Positions 43,069 through 52,548 of a DNA stretch of 64,000 bases are shown piece by piece. Within the stretch, counting starts at the first letter, position 1; each line of letters starts with the position of its first letter. The translations under genes were made by a program, and so were the position numbers. The notes under the pieces were generated by a model that was given only the letters and a program-made list of their open reading frames with translations, was not told the origin of the DNA and ran no database searches. This DNA comes from Bacillota bacterium (GTDB taxonomy: Bacteria > Bacillota > Clostridia > Christensenellales > Aristaeellaceae). The stretch covers positions 1 to 64,000 of the forward strand of contig JAEYOV010000013.1 in NCBI GenBank assembly GCA_023411395.1. Direction: 5' to 3'.

Positions 43069-43992
43069 TCAAGGGAGGCCAGCCGCCTCCCGTGCGCTTT
43101 GCCTTGCCGGCCTGTGCTCGGCGATGAACATCCCGGCAAGGGCAAGGAAGGCGCCAAGCAATGCCAGGGGCGTGACCGTTTCATGAAGGACCGTTGCTGC
43201 CGCCAGGATGGTGACCACCGGCACGATATAAATGTACAGCGTGGTTTTTACAGCGCCCAGAACGCCAACGGCCCAATTCCAGATGGCAAAGCAAAGCGCG
43301 GAGGCAAAAAGCCCCAGAAACAGCAAATGGAACAGGTTCGCCCCGTTCAAAATCCGCTGAAGGTCCGGGGAAAAATCCATTTGAAACGCAGCGGGGACCA
43401 TGAAGAGCAGCCCATACAGAAAAACCCTGCGGGTGCAGCCAATGGTATGATACCCAAAGCTTGTGATCTTGCGCATGAGAACGGAGTAAAGCGCAAAGGC
43501 CAGGGCCGCCAGCAATGCCAGCACATCCCCCAGGGGATTCAGGCGCAGCACCTCATTGGCATTGTATCCGATCAGGAAAATGCCCGTGAGGGCAACGACG
43601 AACCCCAGAAAAAACTGCGGCCTGAACCGCTCACCCCGGAGCATAAAGTGGGACAGCACCGCTGTGAAAAACGGCGCCATGGATACGATGACCCCCACAT
43701 TGGAGGCCAGCGTATAGGTCAGCGCGATGCTTTCCAGCAAAAAATACAAGGTGACGCCGCACAAACCGGCCAGGGCAAAAAGCATCTCCTCCTTCCAGCT
43801 TTTTGTCCTGACGGCGCGGGGATGCATCAAAAACAGCGTCACAAAGCCGATGGAGAAACGGAGCATCAATATCTCCAGGGGCCTGAAATCTATCAGCAGC
43901 GTCTTGGTGGAAATATAGGTGGAGCCCCAGATCAATATGGCCGCAAGAGCCGACAGATGGCCCATCGCAGCGGTGCGCTTACGTTCCATCAT
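43069..43992 (-). CDS. EamA/DMT family exporter
   Basis: A 307-residue polytopic transporter with ten predicted helices in two EamA repeats (AAILIWGSTYISTKTLLIDF near the start; ALYSVLMRKITSFGY in the second half). These are usually exporters of amino acids or metabolites. ATG 43992 follows AAGGAG; a long upstream in-frame extension runs antisense through the AraC gene and is rejected. It starts 2 bases downstream of the AraC stop, so the AraC regulator probably controls it. Confidence 0.87.
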   Translation of the reverse strand: MMERKRTAAMGHLSALAAILIWGSTYISTKTLLIDFRPLEILMLRFSIGFVTLFLMHPRAVRTKSWKEEMLFALAGLCGVTLYFLLESIALTYTLASNVGVIVSMAPFFTAVLSHFMLRGERFRPQFFLGFVVALTGIFLIGYNANEVLRLNPLGDVLALLAALAFALYSVLMRKITSFGYHTIGCTRRVFLYGLLFMVPAAFQMDFSPDLQRILNGANLFHLLFLGLFASALCFAIWNWAVGVLGAVKTTLYIYIVPVVTILAAATVLHETVTPLALLGAFLALAGMFIAEHRPARQSAREAAGLP

Positions 43993-43994
43993 TC

Positions 43995-44840
43995 TTACTC
44001 CTTCTCTGCGGCCGCCGTCGTGTCCCGCTCCTGCAAAAAGATGCGCATATACTGTCTTGGCGTCAGCCCGATCAGCTTTTTGAAAAAGTTGGTGAAGTGG
44101 CTTTGGTCGCAAAAGCCCGTGCGGTAGGCCACCTCCATGGGCGGGACGCCTTTTTCCAAGAGCGTTTTGGCGTTGCCGATACGCACGGCCTCCAGGTAGC
44201 TGTATGGGGAAATCCCCTTTTCCCTTGTGAAGGAGCGCAGAAAGTGATATTTGCTCATGCCCGCCATCTGGCATAGTTCGTCCAGCGTAACCGTTTTTGA
44301 GAAGTTGTCCTCCAGGTATTTGCATACCGCATCAAACTGCGCCGCCGGCTCCGGCGCGATCCTTACAGGCTCCCGGTCATATTCCATCAGCAGTTGTCCG
44401 ATAAGGAAGAGGAACAATTCTTCCTTTTTGAAATCCGCCGCCTCCGAGGAGATCATGCAGTGAAGCTCTCTTAAGGAGGATACAAGATCGCTGTTGTACA
44501 AAACCGGCAGCGAAAAATGGGGCAGATACTCCCTGCCGGTGATTTCGCATACGGTCTTTAGCATCACCTCCGGCTGGATGTTGATGCTGTGGTAGTCCAT
44601 GGTGGTGCCGTCGAGCTGCTCGCAGGTGTGGACGTCCCGGGGATTGAAGATGGTGATGTCGCCGGGGTTTACAATGTACTCCTCATTCTTGCACAGCAAA
44701 CACCGCCGGCCTTTGTCGATATAGCCGATCACGTAATAATCATGAAAATGGTTGGGAAACTTCTGCATGATCCCGTAAAACCGGTAAGCCTCGATTTTCA
44801 GGCCGGTATCGAAGCACACCGTTCTGACTTCCTTCGGCAT
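43995..44840 (-). CDS. AraC-family regulator with cupin sensor domain
   Basis: A 281-residue regulator: an N-terminal cupin-like domain (FHDYYVIGYIDKG, PGDITIFNPRDVHTCEQ) and a C-terminal double helix-turn-helix (LDELCQMAGMSKYHFLRSFT; PMEVAYRTGFCDQSHFTNFF). The start at 44840 follows GGAGGAAGGG; longer extensions to 45068 lack such a site. It is co-transcribed with the EamA exporter, a common regulator-transporter pair. Its ligand is unknown. Confidence 0.9.
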   Translation of the reverse strand: MPKEVRTVCFDTGLKIEAYRFYGIMQKFPNHFHDYYVIGYIDKGRRCLLCKNEEYIVNPGDITIFNPRDVHTCEQLDGTTMDYHSINIQPEVMLKTVCEITGREYLPHFSLPVLYNSDLVSSLRELHCMISSEAADFKKEELFLFLIGQLLMEYDREPVRIAPEPAAQFDAVCKYLEDNFSKTVTLDELCQMAGMSKYHFLRSFTREKGISPYSYLEAVRIGNAKTLLEKGVPPMEVAYRTGFCDQSHFTNFFKKLIGLTPRQYMRIFLQERDTTAAAEKE

Positions 44841-44879
44841 ACAAGACCCTTCCTCCCAAATTTTGTACGGGATAACCAT

Positions 44880-44908
44880 ACCATAAGGGAAGAAAGCATT
44901 TCTTGCAA
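44880..44908 (-). promoter_or_regulatory. Promoter of the AraC-EamA pair
   Basis: Minus-strand TTGCAA (44903-44908), 17 bases, TATGGT (44880-44885). Confidence 0.5.
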
Positions 44909-44994
44909 GATATTGCGGAAATAAAACAATGCTACCGAAAAACATTGTTGCGTCCAAAGCGGCGAGGGATTTTTGCGCAATGCAAGGAAACGAA

Positions 44995-45041
44995 GCGGGG
45001 CAACGCCGCGCCCCGCTGAGCGGAAGGCGGCATTGCCCCGC
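44995..45041 (-). terminator. Large GC-rich hairpin after the HD gene
   Basis: GCGGGGCAACGCCGC and GCGGCATTGCCCCGC pair with one mismatch (15-bp arms). No clean T-run follows, so it is a terminator-like or mRNA-end structure for the L,D-transpeptidase-HD transcript. Confidence 0.5.
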
Positions 45042-45081
45042 GCGATATGAACCGCCGCAATGGCTCATGATTGTTTGGTAT

Positions 45082-45693
45082 TCAGTCTTGCTCTACCTTT
45101 TTCAGGAACAATTCGATATTTTTCTCCTCGGCTTCCCTGTTATAGCCAAGCCTGCCAAGCCGGTCGCATAAGCCGAGCAAGGCAATCTCCTGTATATCCC
45201 CAAGAGATTTCATTCCTTTTATGTCCGCGTATGGCAATCCCTTTACAACGTAAAGGATATGCATATGAAACAGGACCAGTGCGCACACACCGTCTATGAA
45301 CCGGGCGTCATCCGAAAACCGGGCAAGGAATTCCCTGGCAAGCACGGCACCAGCCTTATCATGGTTGTATGAGGTAATTTTGCCCTTCCGCAGGACGGTT
45401 GTGGCGGGTTTGCCTATATCGTGCAGCAGAGCGGCCCATAGGAACGTTTTCACGTCCTTGCTTTTGTCTTTCAGCTTCGCGGCCTCATCCACCACAAGCA
45501 GCGTATGGTTCCACACGTTGCCCTCCGGATGATGGATGGGCGATTGGTCCGCATCCTTTAAATCACGCAAAAGGCTAAAGGGATATTGCCCGAAATCCGC
45601 CCGGCCTGAAATGCCCTCCAAATAAGCAGAAGGCTTCTCATCATTCAAAAGATGGGCTTCCATCGCTTCAAACAGATCTTTGTTTTCCATCAT
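45082..45693 (-). CDS. HD-domain hydrolase
   Basis: A 203-residue HD-superfamily metal phosphohydrolase with the motif VWNHTLLVVDEAA...LLHDIGKPATT...NHDKAGA, giving the metal-binding H-HD-D set. Members cleave nucleotides, tRNA ends or cyclic dinucleotides; the short form resembles the HD part of CCA-adding or tRNA-processing enzymes. It starts about 10 bases after the L,D-transpeptidase stop; the ribosome site GGGTTGGGA is weak, and TTG 45699 and ATG 45690 are alternatives. Probably co-transcribed. Confidence 0.8.
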   Translation of the reverse strand: MMENKDLFEAMEAHLLNDEKPSAYLEGISGRADFGQYPFSLLRDLKDADQSPIHHPEGNVWNHTLLVVDEAAKLKDKSKDVKTFLWAALLHDIGKPATTVLRKGKITSYNHDKAGAVLAREFLARFSDDARFIDGVCALVLFHMHILYVVKGLPYADIKGMKSLGDIQEIALLGLCDRLGRLGYNREAEEKNIELFLKKVEQD

Positions 45694-45703
45694 TCCCAAC
45701 CCA

Positions 45704-47449
45704 TCATGGCTTGACTTTTAAAGTCGGCCCAGGCGTAGCTTCAGGAGCAGGCGTTTTCAAAACATCCGCGTAAAGCATGGTTTGGGTCTTTACGCCCGCA
45801 ACGCCGTCCGCCTTCAGGCCGTTGTCCTGTTGGTAAGCTTTTACCGCCTTCTGGGTCCCGCCGTAATAGCCGCCGGTGACGGTGCCGGTATAGTAGCCCA
45901 GTTCCTTGAGCTTCATTTGCAGCCAGTACACATCCGCGCCCTTGCTGCCCTTGTTCAGGGACCGGAAGGGCTGGGGCGGCTCAAGCGTGCCGTCATACAC
46001 AGGGGGCGGGGTGGGTGCCGGGGTGGCCTTTGGCAGCATGTTCTTGTAGTTCAGCGGCGCAGGCTTTAGCGACTGGGCCAGTTCCGGGTCGGAAGGCAGT
46101 TTGTTCGTAACAGTGACGACGGTGCCCTTGCCCGCGTTCTCATAAATCCACTTGGCGTCGTCCACCAGAAGCCGTATGCAGCCGTGGGACGCCCGGGAAC
46201 CCAACTGGCTGTAGGAGCCCACCCACAGGTCCATGGTGTTTTTCGTATTGTAAATCACCGAATGAAAACCGAAGCCGTTGGCAACGGGCGTCCAGTATTG
46301 CACATAGACGTTGTACTTGGGAAACAAGGGAAAGCGGGAGCGGCCCGCGCCCAGCTTCCAGCTTCCCACGTCGGTGGGAGTCGCCCTTGTGCCGGTGGAG
46401 CAGATCATCTGCCTGACGACCTGTGTATATTCATTGTTCTCATCCAGCCCATAGGCGGTTACAATCTGGTTGGTCACATCCACGGTGATGGCGTAGGGCA
46501 CAGGGGTAGGCATGGGGGTGGGCCTGGGCGTGGCGGAAGCATCCAGCGTTTCCTCGTTGTTGAATATCATGTTCCAGGTCTTTTCACCGGTTACGCCGTC
46601 CGCCGCAAGATTGTGGTTCTTTTGAAACGCGATCACGGCTTCCCTGGTTTCATTGTTGTAGCTGCCTGTAATATCGCCCAGGTAATACCCAAGCTCAAAC
46701 AGCATTGCCTGAAGCTGCTCCACCTTTTCGCCGGTGGAGCCTTTTTGCAGTTTTTTGGTAAACGCAATGACCGTAGGTACCGGGGTGGGCGTACCTTCCC
46801 CTCCCTCCGGCGTTATAGTGGCGCCGCTTTGGGGGCTGGGTGTTGGCACAGGCGCGGATGTTGGGCTGGGAGCGGCGGACGGGGCAGGCGTTGGCGTCAC
46901 CGCGGGGGCCGTTGCCTTCTTCGGCAGTGCCTTGCTCCCGTCAAACAGCAGCGTCTGGGTTGCAACATCCGCCTTGCCGGTTATGGGCAGCCCGTTCTTG
47001 CGCTGAAAATCCGATATGGCGTAATAGGAGCCGTCCAGATAATTGCCGCTGACTTTGCCATCGTAATACCCAAGCTCCGTAAGCCTTGATTGCAGCGCTT
47101 TCACATCATCCCCGGAGTCGCCTTTTTGCAGGGGACGGTATTTCGCGGCAAACAAAGCGGATTGGGTGTTCGGATCGGCAGTGCCGGTCGCATCCAGGCT
47201 ATAATCACGCTGGAAGTTACGGATGGCCTCCTGTGTAGATTCCTTATACAGGCCATTGATGTCACCGCTGTAATAAAAAAGCTCCTTCAGGCGCTTTTGC
47301 AGAGCGGCAACCTGTTCCCCCTCGTCGCCATACTTTAATCCCTGCACATCGTCCGGTTTCAGCGTGGCGGCAATATTGCTTTCCGCCAGCCCGTATACCA
47401 TACCCAGCATCAAGGCACCGATCAACATCCAAACAGCGAGTCTCTTCAT
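45704..47449 (-). CDS. L,D-transpeptidase (YkuD) with four peptidoglycan-binding domains
   Basis: A 581-residue exported cell-wall enzyme. After the signal peptide come PG-binding domains at about 37-100, 105-170 and 235-300, a YkuD catalytic domain (about 320-445) with the active-site SHGCIRL, and a fourth PG-binding domain at about 500-570. Pro/Thr-rich linkers (PTPAPSAAPSPTSAPVPTPS) join them. It would form 3-3 cross-links or attach proteins in peptidoglycan. ATG 47449 is preceded by GAGGTG. The upstream 47450-47704 region has short inverted repeats but no gene. Confidence 0.94.
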   Translation of the reverse strand: MKRLAVWMLIGALMLGMVYGLAESNIAATLKPDDVQGLKYGDEGEQVAALQKRLKELFYYSGDINGLYKESTQEAIRNFQRDYSLDATGTADPNTQSALFAAKYRPLQKGDSGDDVKALQSRLTELGYYDGKVSGNYLDGSYYAISDFQRKNGLPITGKADVATQTLLFDGSKALPKKATAPAVTPTPAPSAAPSPTSAPVPTPSPQSGATITPEGGEGTPTPVPTVIAFTKKLQKGSTGEKVEQLQAMLFELGYYLGDITGSYNNETREAVIAFQKNHNLAADGVTGEKTWNMIFNNEETLDASATPRPTPMPTPVPYAITVDVTNQIVTAYGLDENNEYTQVVRQMICSTGTRATPTDVGSWKLGAGRSRFPLFPKYNVYVQYWTPVANGFGFHSVIYNTKNTMDLWVGSYSQLGSRASHGCIRLLVDDAKWIYENAGKGTVVTVTNKLPSDPELAQSLKPAPLNYKNMLPKATPAPTPPPVYDGTLEPPQPFRSLNKGSKGADVYWLQMKLKELGYYTGTVTGGYYGGTQKAVKAYQQDNGLKADGVAGVKTQTMLYADVLKTPAPEATPGPTLKVKP

Positions 47450-47704
47450 GGAGCACCTCAGTTCCTACAAAAGTAGAAAGATTGATTCCTACTGGAATTA
47501 ACGCAGCAAGCTTCCTGCTGGCTCCACATATTTTACTTGGAATTGTTACCACTGATGCACATGCCAAGAATTGGACGGATATGGCGGCCAGCAGGCCCCC
47601 GGCCCCTTCGCCGGAACGTCCGGCTGCTGTTTACGGCCTTAGCCATTTATCTGGAAAAGGTATAAAATATATCCAATTTCAGAATGGGAAGCGGCAAGGA
47701 ATGC

Positions 47705-47749
47705 AAAAGGCGGATGGCTTCGCCCATCGGGCAGAGCCATCCGCCTTTT
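47705..47749. terminator. Bidirectional intrinsic terminator
   Basis: A 15-bp perfect palindrome: AAAAGGCGGATGGCT (47705-47719) and AGCCATCCGCCTTTT (47735-47749) with T-rich flanks on both strands. It ends the small minus-strand gene 47768-47998. Confidence 0.85.
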
Positions 47750-47767
47750 ATTTACCAGCCAATGCGT

Positions 47768-47998
47768 TCACAGCACACTGGAGGATGTGCATTCCACATA
47801 TATGCTGTTATCCTTGCGGCGCGTAAGCTTGGCCTTATTTCCCTGGCCATCGTCGATTGTCATCTTTTCCAGATCGTACTGGGTCATGAAGGTTACGGCG
47901 TCACTTTCCACAAAGCCAACCCAGCTCCCGCGGTCTTTTTGAGGCTTCTGTTTGCCCTCCATCATTTCTTCAATGGTCGGCCTTCTGTTTTCTTCCAT
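47768..47998 (-). CDS. Small hypothetical protein
   Basis: A 76-residue soluble protein. It begins MEENRRPTIEEMMEGKQKPQ, followed by GSWVGFVESDAVTFMTQYD and ends in a beta-rich tail DNSIYVECTSSSVL. The ATG follows AAGGAGG and a strong terminator follows the stop, so it is a real monocistronic gene. No known domain. Confidence 0.65.
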   Translation of the reverse strand: MEENRRPTIEEMMEGKQKPQKDRGSWVGFVESDAVTFMTQYDLEKMTIDDGQGNKAKLTRRKDNSIYVECTSSSVL

Positions 47999-48179
47999 GG
48001 TACATGTCCTCCTTGACAAAGTGCTCATTTAGCATACCGTATTTTTCATTTTGCCACAAGACCATTGCAGCTTTTTTACATTTGATGATCTAGTCGCGGA
48101 TAAGGCTCTCAAGCTGGAGTATGGGATGGAACGGCTTTGAAACGGGGATACTGGATCAAAGGAAAAGGAGGAAAGCGAT

Positions 48180-48458
48180 ATGAAAGACGGACCCGGCGAT
48201 CTTACGAGCATCAAAGGCGAATTGCCCATTGGGCTGGGCATGCGCCTGATGCAGGACAGAATCGCCATGGACAGGTTTACAGCCTTGCCGGATGCTCAGA
48301 AGAAACTTATCTTAAATTATGTGGAAGGTGGCGCTACCGGCGAGGAGGCGGAGGAACGGGTGGCCCAAACCGTAAGGAGCCTTCATGACGGTGCCCCGGT
48401 TAACTACGCCGGGCAGCAGCCGCCCGCGCCGATCCAAAAGAAGCCGCCCAGTGCGTGA
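48180..48458 (+). CDS. Small hypothetical protein
   Basis: A 92-residue protein; the sequence ELPIGLGMRLMQDRIAMDRF then LNYVEGGATGEEAEERVAQT looks like a conserved helical core, and a Pro-rich tail (QQPPAPIQKKPPSA) follows. AGGAGGAAAG precedes the ATG. It resembles small uncharacterised Clostridia proteins, with no assigned role. Confidence 0.65.
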   Translation: MKDGPGDLTSIKGELPIGLGMRLMQDRIAMDRFTALPDAQKKLILNYVEGGATGEEAEERVAQTVRSLHDGAPVNYAGQQPPAPIQKKPPSA

Positions 48459-48503
48459 ACGCTACCGTATACTTATTTTCAAAAGAACAAGCCAGACAGC
48501 CAT

Positions 48504-49424
48504 TCACAATGCCTTGTCCAGCATCGCCGCACCGATCATGGGCGCATCGCTGCCCAGGGAGGATACGCCTATTTTCAGCCCCTCGCCCACGGCCAAACCG
48601 TAGCCGTGGGAGCGTAGATATGCCATCAGCGGATCCACAAACAGTTCCCGCTGGGTGCACATGCCGCCGCTGAAGATGAGGGCATCGGGGGAAAGGGTGT
48701 TGATCACAGCCGTCAGCGCCTGGCCCAGGGCCATGACCGCGCCATGCAGGATATTCCGGGCCGCCGCATCCCCCATTTGCGCCAGCTCAAAAACCTGTTC
48801 GCTGTTTAGATTCCGGCCCGTAAACGCCGGGTGTTCCGCCGCGCTGAGGGCAATACCCGTGCCCGACGCGTAGGCCTCCATGCATCCCCTGCGCCCGCAG
48901 GCGCAAAGACGGCCATCCAAAAAGACGGGGATATGCCCCACCTCCCCTGCCGTACCCAGTGCGCCATGAAAGATGGCACCCTTGTGCACGATGCCGCAGC
49001 CGATGCCCGTGCCCAGGGTGATGCAGACCAGAAGCCCGCTGCCCCGGCCCGCGCCGAAGCACGCCTCCCCCCAGGCCGCGGCGCGGCTGTCCTGTATGAG
49101 CCTTGGGCGCAGGCCGGAATATTCCTGCATCAAATCGGCACAGGGTTCGTTCACAAAATGCAGGTTCGGCGCGTGCAGCACAACGCTTTGCTCCCTGTCC
49201 ACCGAGCCGGGAACACCCATGCCCATGAAGACCACATCCGCCATACGCTTGCCGCACAGAGCCAGCAGCTCAGCGCTTTGCATGGCCACAAGCTCCATCA
49301 GCGGTCTGCAGGCAATCCCTGACGGCACGGCAAACTTTTGCTTCCCCAATATCCGGCCATCCTCCGTCAAAATGCCGAGGTTGACCTTTGTCCCGCCGAT
49401 GTCAATGCCCAGCCTTACTCCCAT
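48504..49424 (-). CDS. ROK family sugar kinase
   Basis: A 306-residue ROK kinase with the ATP-binding DIGGTKVNLG, the substrate motif GTAGEVGHIPV and the zinc motif CACGRRGCMEAYASG. There is no DNA-binding domain, so it is a kinase, probably glucokinase-like or specific for another hexose, rather than a repressor. ATG 49424 follows GAGGTGG. It lies 16 bases after the truncated GH3 gene on the same strand; the pair once formed a glycoside hydrolase-kinase unit. Confidence 0.9.
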   Translation of the reverse strand: MGVRLGIDIGGTKVNLGILTEDGRILGKQKFAVPSGIACRPLMELVAMQSAELLALCGKRMADVVFMGMGVPGSVDREQSVVLHAPNLHFVNEPCADLMQEYSGLRPRLIQDSRAAAWGEACFGAGRGSGLLVCITLGTGIGCGIVHKGAIFHGALGTAGEVGHIPVFLDGRLCACGRRGCMEAYASGTGIALSAAEHPAFTGRNLNSEQVFELAQMGDAAARNILHGAVMALGQALTAVINTLSPDALIFSGGMCTQRELFVDPLMAYLRSHGYGLAVGEGLKIGVSSLGSDAPMIGAAMLDKAL

Positions 49425-49440
49425 GAAAACCACCTCTGGT

Positions 49441-51060
49441 TCAAATCTCTATGGTTTCCTTCAACAGCAGATGCCGCGAGGAGGAACCTGCCAGTAACAC
49501 CCATTCGCCATGAAGATGCTGCCATCCTTCCCCTTCATCCAGCCTCCCGTTTTCATGGATGACTTTCCAATAGCAAAGGCTTTGCGGATCAACGGTCAAA
49601 TCCACCGTTCGGGTCTCTCCCGCATCCAGGCCCACGCGCGCAAAGGCCGCCAGGGCTCTTTCCGCAAACTGCACGCCCTTGGGCACGTTCTTGGGCGGCG
49701 CAAGGTAGCACTGCACCACCTCCTCGCCGAAAACCTTGCCGGTATTGCGAACCGTCACACGCGCCATGAGCCCGCCATCCTCCGTTTTGGAAACGGTCAA
49801 TCCTTCATAGGCAAACGCCGTATAGCTCAGGCTAAAGCCGAAGGGGAACAAGGGTTCAATGCCGGCCTTGTCAAAATGGCGGTAGCCCATATAGATGCCT
49901 TCCGTGAAATGGGCCACATTTTCCGCCACATGATCCTTGCGGCAGCCGCGCCCGGCCATCGCCTGCCGCTCGGGATGATTGGGATCATGCACCGCGTAGT
50001 CCCCGATGCGCCTGGGGAAGGTAACGGGCAGGCGCCCGGCAGGGTTGTACGCGCCCGTCAGCACATCCGCCGTGGCCTGTGCGCCCTCCTGGCCTGAGAA
50101 CCACATCTGCAATACGCCTTTAACCTTGTGAAGCCACGGCATGGCTACCGGGTCGCCCGTATTCAAAACCACTACCGTGTTTGGGTTCGCCGCGCAGACC
50201 TTTTCAATGAGCGCATTTTGGTTCTCATGCAGCAGCAGCGATTCGTTGGGACTGTGGTGCCAGGCAAAGACAAGCACCTTGTCGGCCTGGGCGGCCACGG
50301 CAATAGCTTCCCGTTCATTTTGCGCCCGCATGGCGGGTGTCACCCAGCAAAGCCGGAACTGTACTGGCAGCCTGTATATGCTGCGGGTGGTGGCAATGAA
50401 ATCGTACTCCCTGCCCTTTTCCAGAAAAACCTCGCCACCCGCGTTGTTGAAGCCGTCCAGGCAAGGCACCACCTCACTGTTGGGCACGGCTCCGCCGTTC
50501 ATGCCCACCCTGGTGCCGATGGCCACCCGCTCGTACAGCCCGTCCTCCCTCACCCGAAGGTACAGGTTGCCACTGGTGGAAATCTGCATGTCGGCGGAGG
50601 TGATGTGGTTTTTCTCAAACTCCTCCACGGTGGGGATGCTGCTTTGCAGGCTGATGCGGTAGTGTCCCGTTTCCGGCGGGCAGATTTTGCCCATCATCAT
50701 ATAAAAAGGTGCAGGCAGGTATTTGCAGCCGCTGCCATCCAGTTGGCCGACGGCAGGCGGGGGAAGCGCGTCCCTGCCGGTGAAGCAGACCGACCTCACC
50801 GTTCCCATGGGCTGCGCCACTTCCATAGGCTCCTTTACCGCACCGTTTCCCAGGGTATCGTAAAGGATCAGGGAAACATCCAGGTTCACGCAGCCCGGTT
50901 CGCCATCCCGGCTCTTCAAATGCTCCATGGGGATCAAAACGCCCTCCAGATCATCGCCTACGGCATAGAGCACCTGCTTTCCGGTGCGGGCCTGCAAGGC
51001 GGACAAGGGACCGGTCTTTCTGTCGTCAAAGCCGTTGGCTGCCTCCTTGAAGATGGGCAT
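49441..51060 (-). pseudogene. Glycoside hydrolase family 3 remnant lacking the catalytic N-terminal domain
   Basis: A 539-residue open frame equal to the PA14-like insert, C-terminal domain and FnIII domain of a GH3 beta-glucosidase: GQEGAQATADVLTGAYNPAG, GRLPVTFP and VTVRNTGKVFGEEVVQCYL are diagnostic. The (beta/alpha)8 domain with the Asp nucleophile is missing; homology begins about 20 residues into the frame (GPLSALQARTGKQVLYAVGD), which normally follows that domain. The ATG at 51060 has no good ribosome site. Just upstream lies an unrelated fragment, so the gene was truncated by rearrangement and is probably non-functional. Confidence 0.78.
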
Positions 51061-51098
51061 GGCCTGCTGCCTGCCCGTGGGGCAAGGAGGAAAGAAAC

Positions 51099-51143
51099 AT
51101 GACCCTGAGAAAAACCCTGTCCCTGTGCCTGGCTCTGGTTCTC
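51099..51143 (+). pseudogene. Signal-peptide start of a lost gene
   Basis: CAAGGAGGAAAGAAAC precedes an ATG encoding MTLRKTLSLCLALVL, a typical signal-peptide beginning resembling those of sugar-binding proteins, and then the frame shifts into unrelated sequence. It appears to be the 5' end of an exported-protein gene cut by the same event that broke its two neighbours. Confidence 0.55.
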
Positions 51144-51168
51144 ATGCAAAACCAGCGCCATCAGGGAA

Positions 51169-52092
51169 GTGCCCGACCTTAACCCAAACGATGACCAGGT
51201 GCTGATCCGGCAAACCTATGTGGGTGTATGCATGTCGGAGCATCAAAACTGGAAGGATGCCAAAGCCGGCGATACCATGGGCCACGAGCCGCTGGGGCAG
51301 ATTGTGAAACTCGGCAGGAACGTGAGCGGTTTTTCCGTCGGCGATTATGTCAGCGGATTATGGGGAAGCTGCCTGCCGGGCTCCGGCGGGATGGTGGAAT
51401 ATGCCGTCGCCGATCCGAAAAAGGATACCGTGGTAAAGCTCCCCGGCAATGTACGGCATGAAGATATCATTCTTGAGCCGCTGGCCTGCATGATGAGCGC
51501 GGTCAGCAAGATCAGGTGCGGTATGCCGGGCACAAAGGTCTGTGTTGTCGGCTGCGGCTATATGGGCTGCGGGGTCATCAGCCTTTTGAAGCTTCGCGGC
51601 ATGTTCGTGGTAGGCGTTGACATCCGCAAAGAATCGCTGGAAGACGCTATGCGCTTCGGTGCGGATGAAGTCTATCTCGCCGATGAGGTTTTCGCGCATT
51701 ATCCCAACGGAAGCTTTGAGTTCGTGACCGAGTGGGGCGAAACGAACGAATCTCTTGATCTGGCCATTAATCTGACAAAGCAATGCGGCCAGTTGTGCAT
51801 CGGCGCTTACCACACCGGCGGGAAAAGGCTTGTTGATGTACAGCAGTTGAACCTGAAGGCTATCGATTGCTTAAGCGTCCACCCAAGAGAATACGATCTC
51901 AGCGCCGACGGCGCGAGGAACGCGGTGAAGCTGCTGGCAAGCGGCGCATGGAAATTTGTGAACCTGCCCGTGAAGGTCTACCCCATGAGCAAATTCGACC
52001 TTGCCCATGAGGAAATTGATAGCAAATACGGCAAATACATGAAGGCCGTCATCGATATGACCAGGGTGGACGGTGAACCGGTCATCGTTTAA
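51169..52092 (+). CDS. Zinc-type alcohol/sorbitol dehydrogenase, N-terminally clipped
   Basis: A 307-residue MDR-family dehydrogenase. It has the zinc-site GVCMSEHQNW and GHEPLGQI, the NAD-binding GCGYMGCG near residue 122, and no structural-zinc cysteine lobe. Homology clearly extends upstream of the GTG: CKTSAIREV just before it is the usual second strand of the family, but it lies after the junction at about 51143, where the first several residues are missing. GTG 51169 may allow expression of a shortened protein; function is doubtful. It could have acted on sugars or polyols. Confidence 0.75.
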   Translation: MPDLNPNDDQVLIRQTYVGVCMSEHQNWKDAKAGDTMGHEPLGQIVKLGRNVSGFSVGDYVSGLWGSCLPGSGGMVEYAVADPKKDTVVKLPGNVRHEDIILEPLACMMSAVSKIRCGMPGTKVCVVGCGYMGCGVISLLKLRGMFVVGVDIRKESLEDAMRFGADEVYLADEVFAHYPNGSFEFVTEWGETNESLDLAINLTKQCGQLCIGAYHTGGKRLVDVQQLNLKAIDCLSVHPREYDLSADGARNAVKLLASGAWKFVNLPVKVYPMSKFDLAHEEIDSKYGKYMKAVIDMTRVDGEPVIV

Positions 52093-52180
52093 TACCGGGA
52101 TGGCTATACCGGCCGTACGCAAAAAGCTCGCCTTGACGTGCCTCTGCCTTGCTCCCGGGGCTCCCTCCCGGTATGTTTTT
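52093..52180 (+). terminator. Possible long-loop terminator
   Basis: TACCGGGA (52093-52100) pairs with TCCCGGTA (52166-52173), then TGTTTTT. The loop is long, so this is tentative; it separates the dehydrogenase from the trp operon. Confidence 0.35.
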
Positions 52181-52198
52181 GAAATTTTGGCAGAAGCA

Positions 52199-52227
52199 TT
52201 GACAAGTGCTCCCACTTATGTTACCCT
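52199..52227 (+). promoter_or_regulatory. Promoter of the trp operon
   Basis: TTGACA (52199-52204), 17-base spacer ending in an extended TG, TACCCT (52222-52227). Confidence 0.75.
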
Positions 52228-52233
52228 CAGTAA

Positions 52234-52508
52234 AATTTCATAGCAAACCGTTGATGCGGAGATAACGGTGATCATGCTCTTACAGAGAGCCCGCGATGCT
52301 GAGAATCGGGCAGAAGACAAGTCATCAAATGGACCGCTGAGGGCGCAGTCAAAGGCGAAAGCCAAGTATTCTGCGACGAATGGCATACGTCAGTTGCCGG
52401 GGATATGTCAGTATCCTGCTTAAGAGCACGGTAATAGTACCGTGAATCAAGGTGGCACCGCGAGTAATAGCTCGTCCTTGACAGTATTGTCAAGGGCGGG
52501 CTTTTTTG
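52234..52508 (+). ncRNA. Tryptophan T-box leader
   Basis: Canonical T-box leader: AG-box-like CAGAGAGC, the specifier region CAAATGGACC with the tryptophan codon TGG at 52330-52332, the T-box AAGGTGGCACCGCG (52449-52462) and a terminator CGTCCTTGACA/TGTCAAGGGCG followed by TTTTTT. Uncharged tRNA-Trp would stabilise the antiterminator and switch on trpEGDCFBA. Confidence 0.93.
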
Positions 52509-52548
52509 TTACCCCTCCTCAAACGAAGGTATGAAAGGCGTGACCAAT

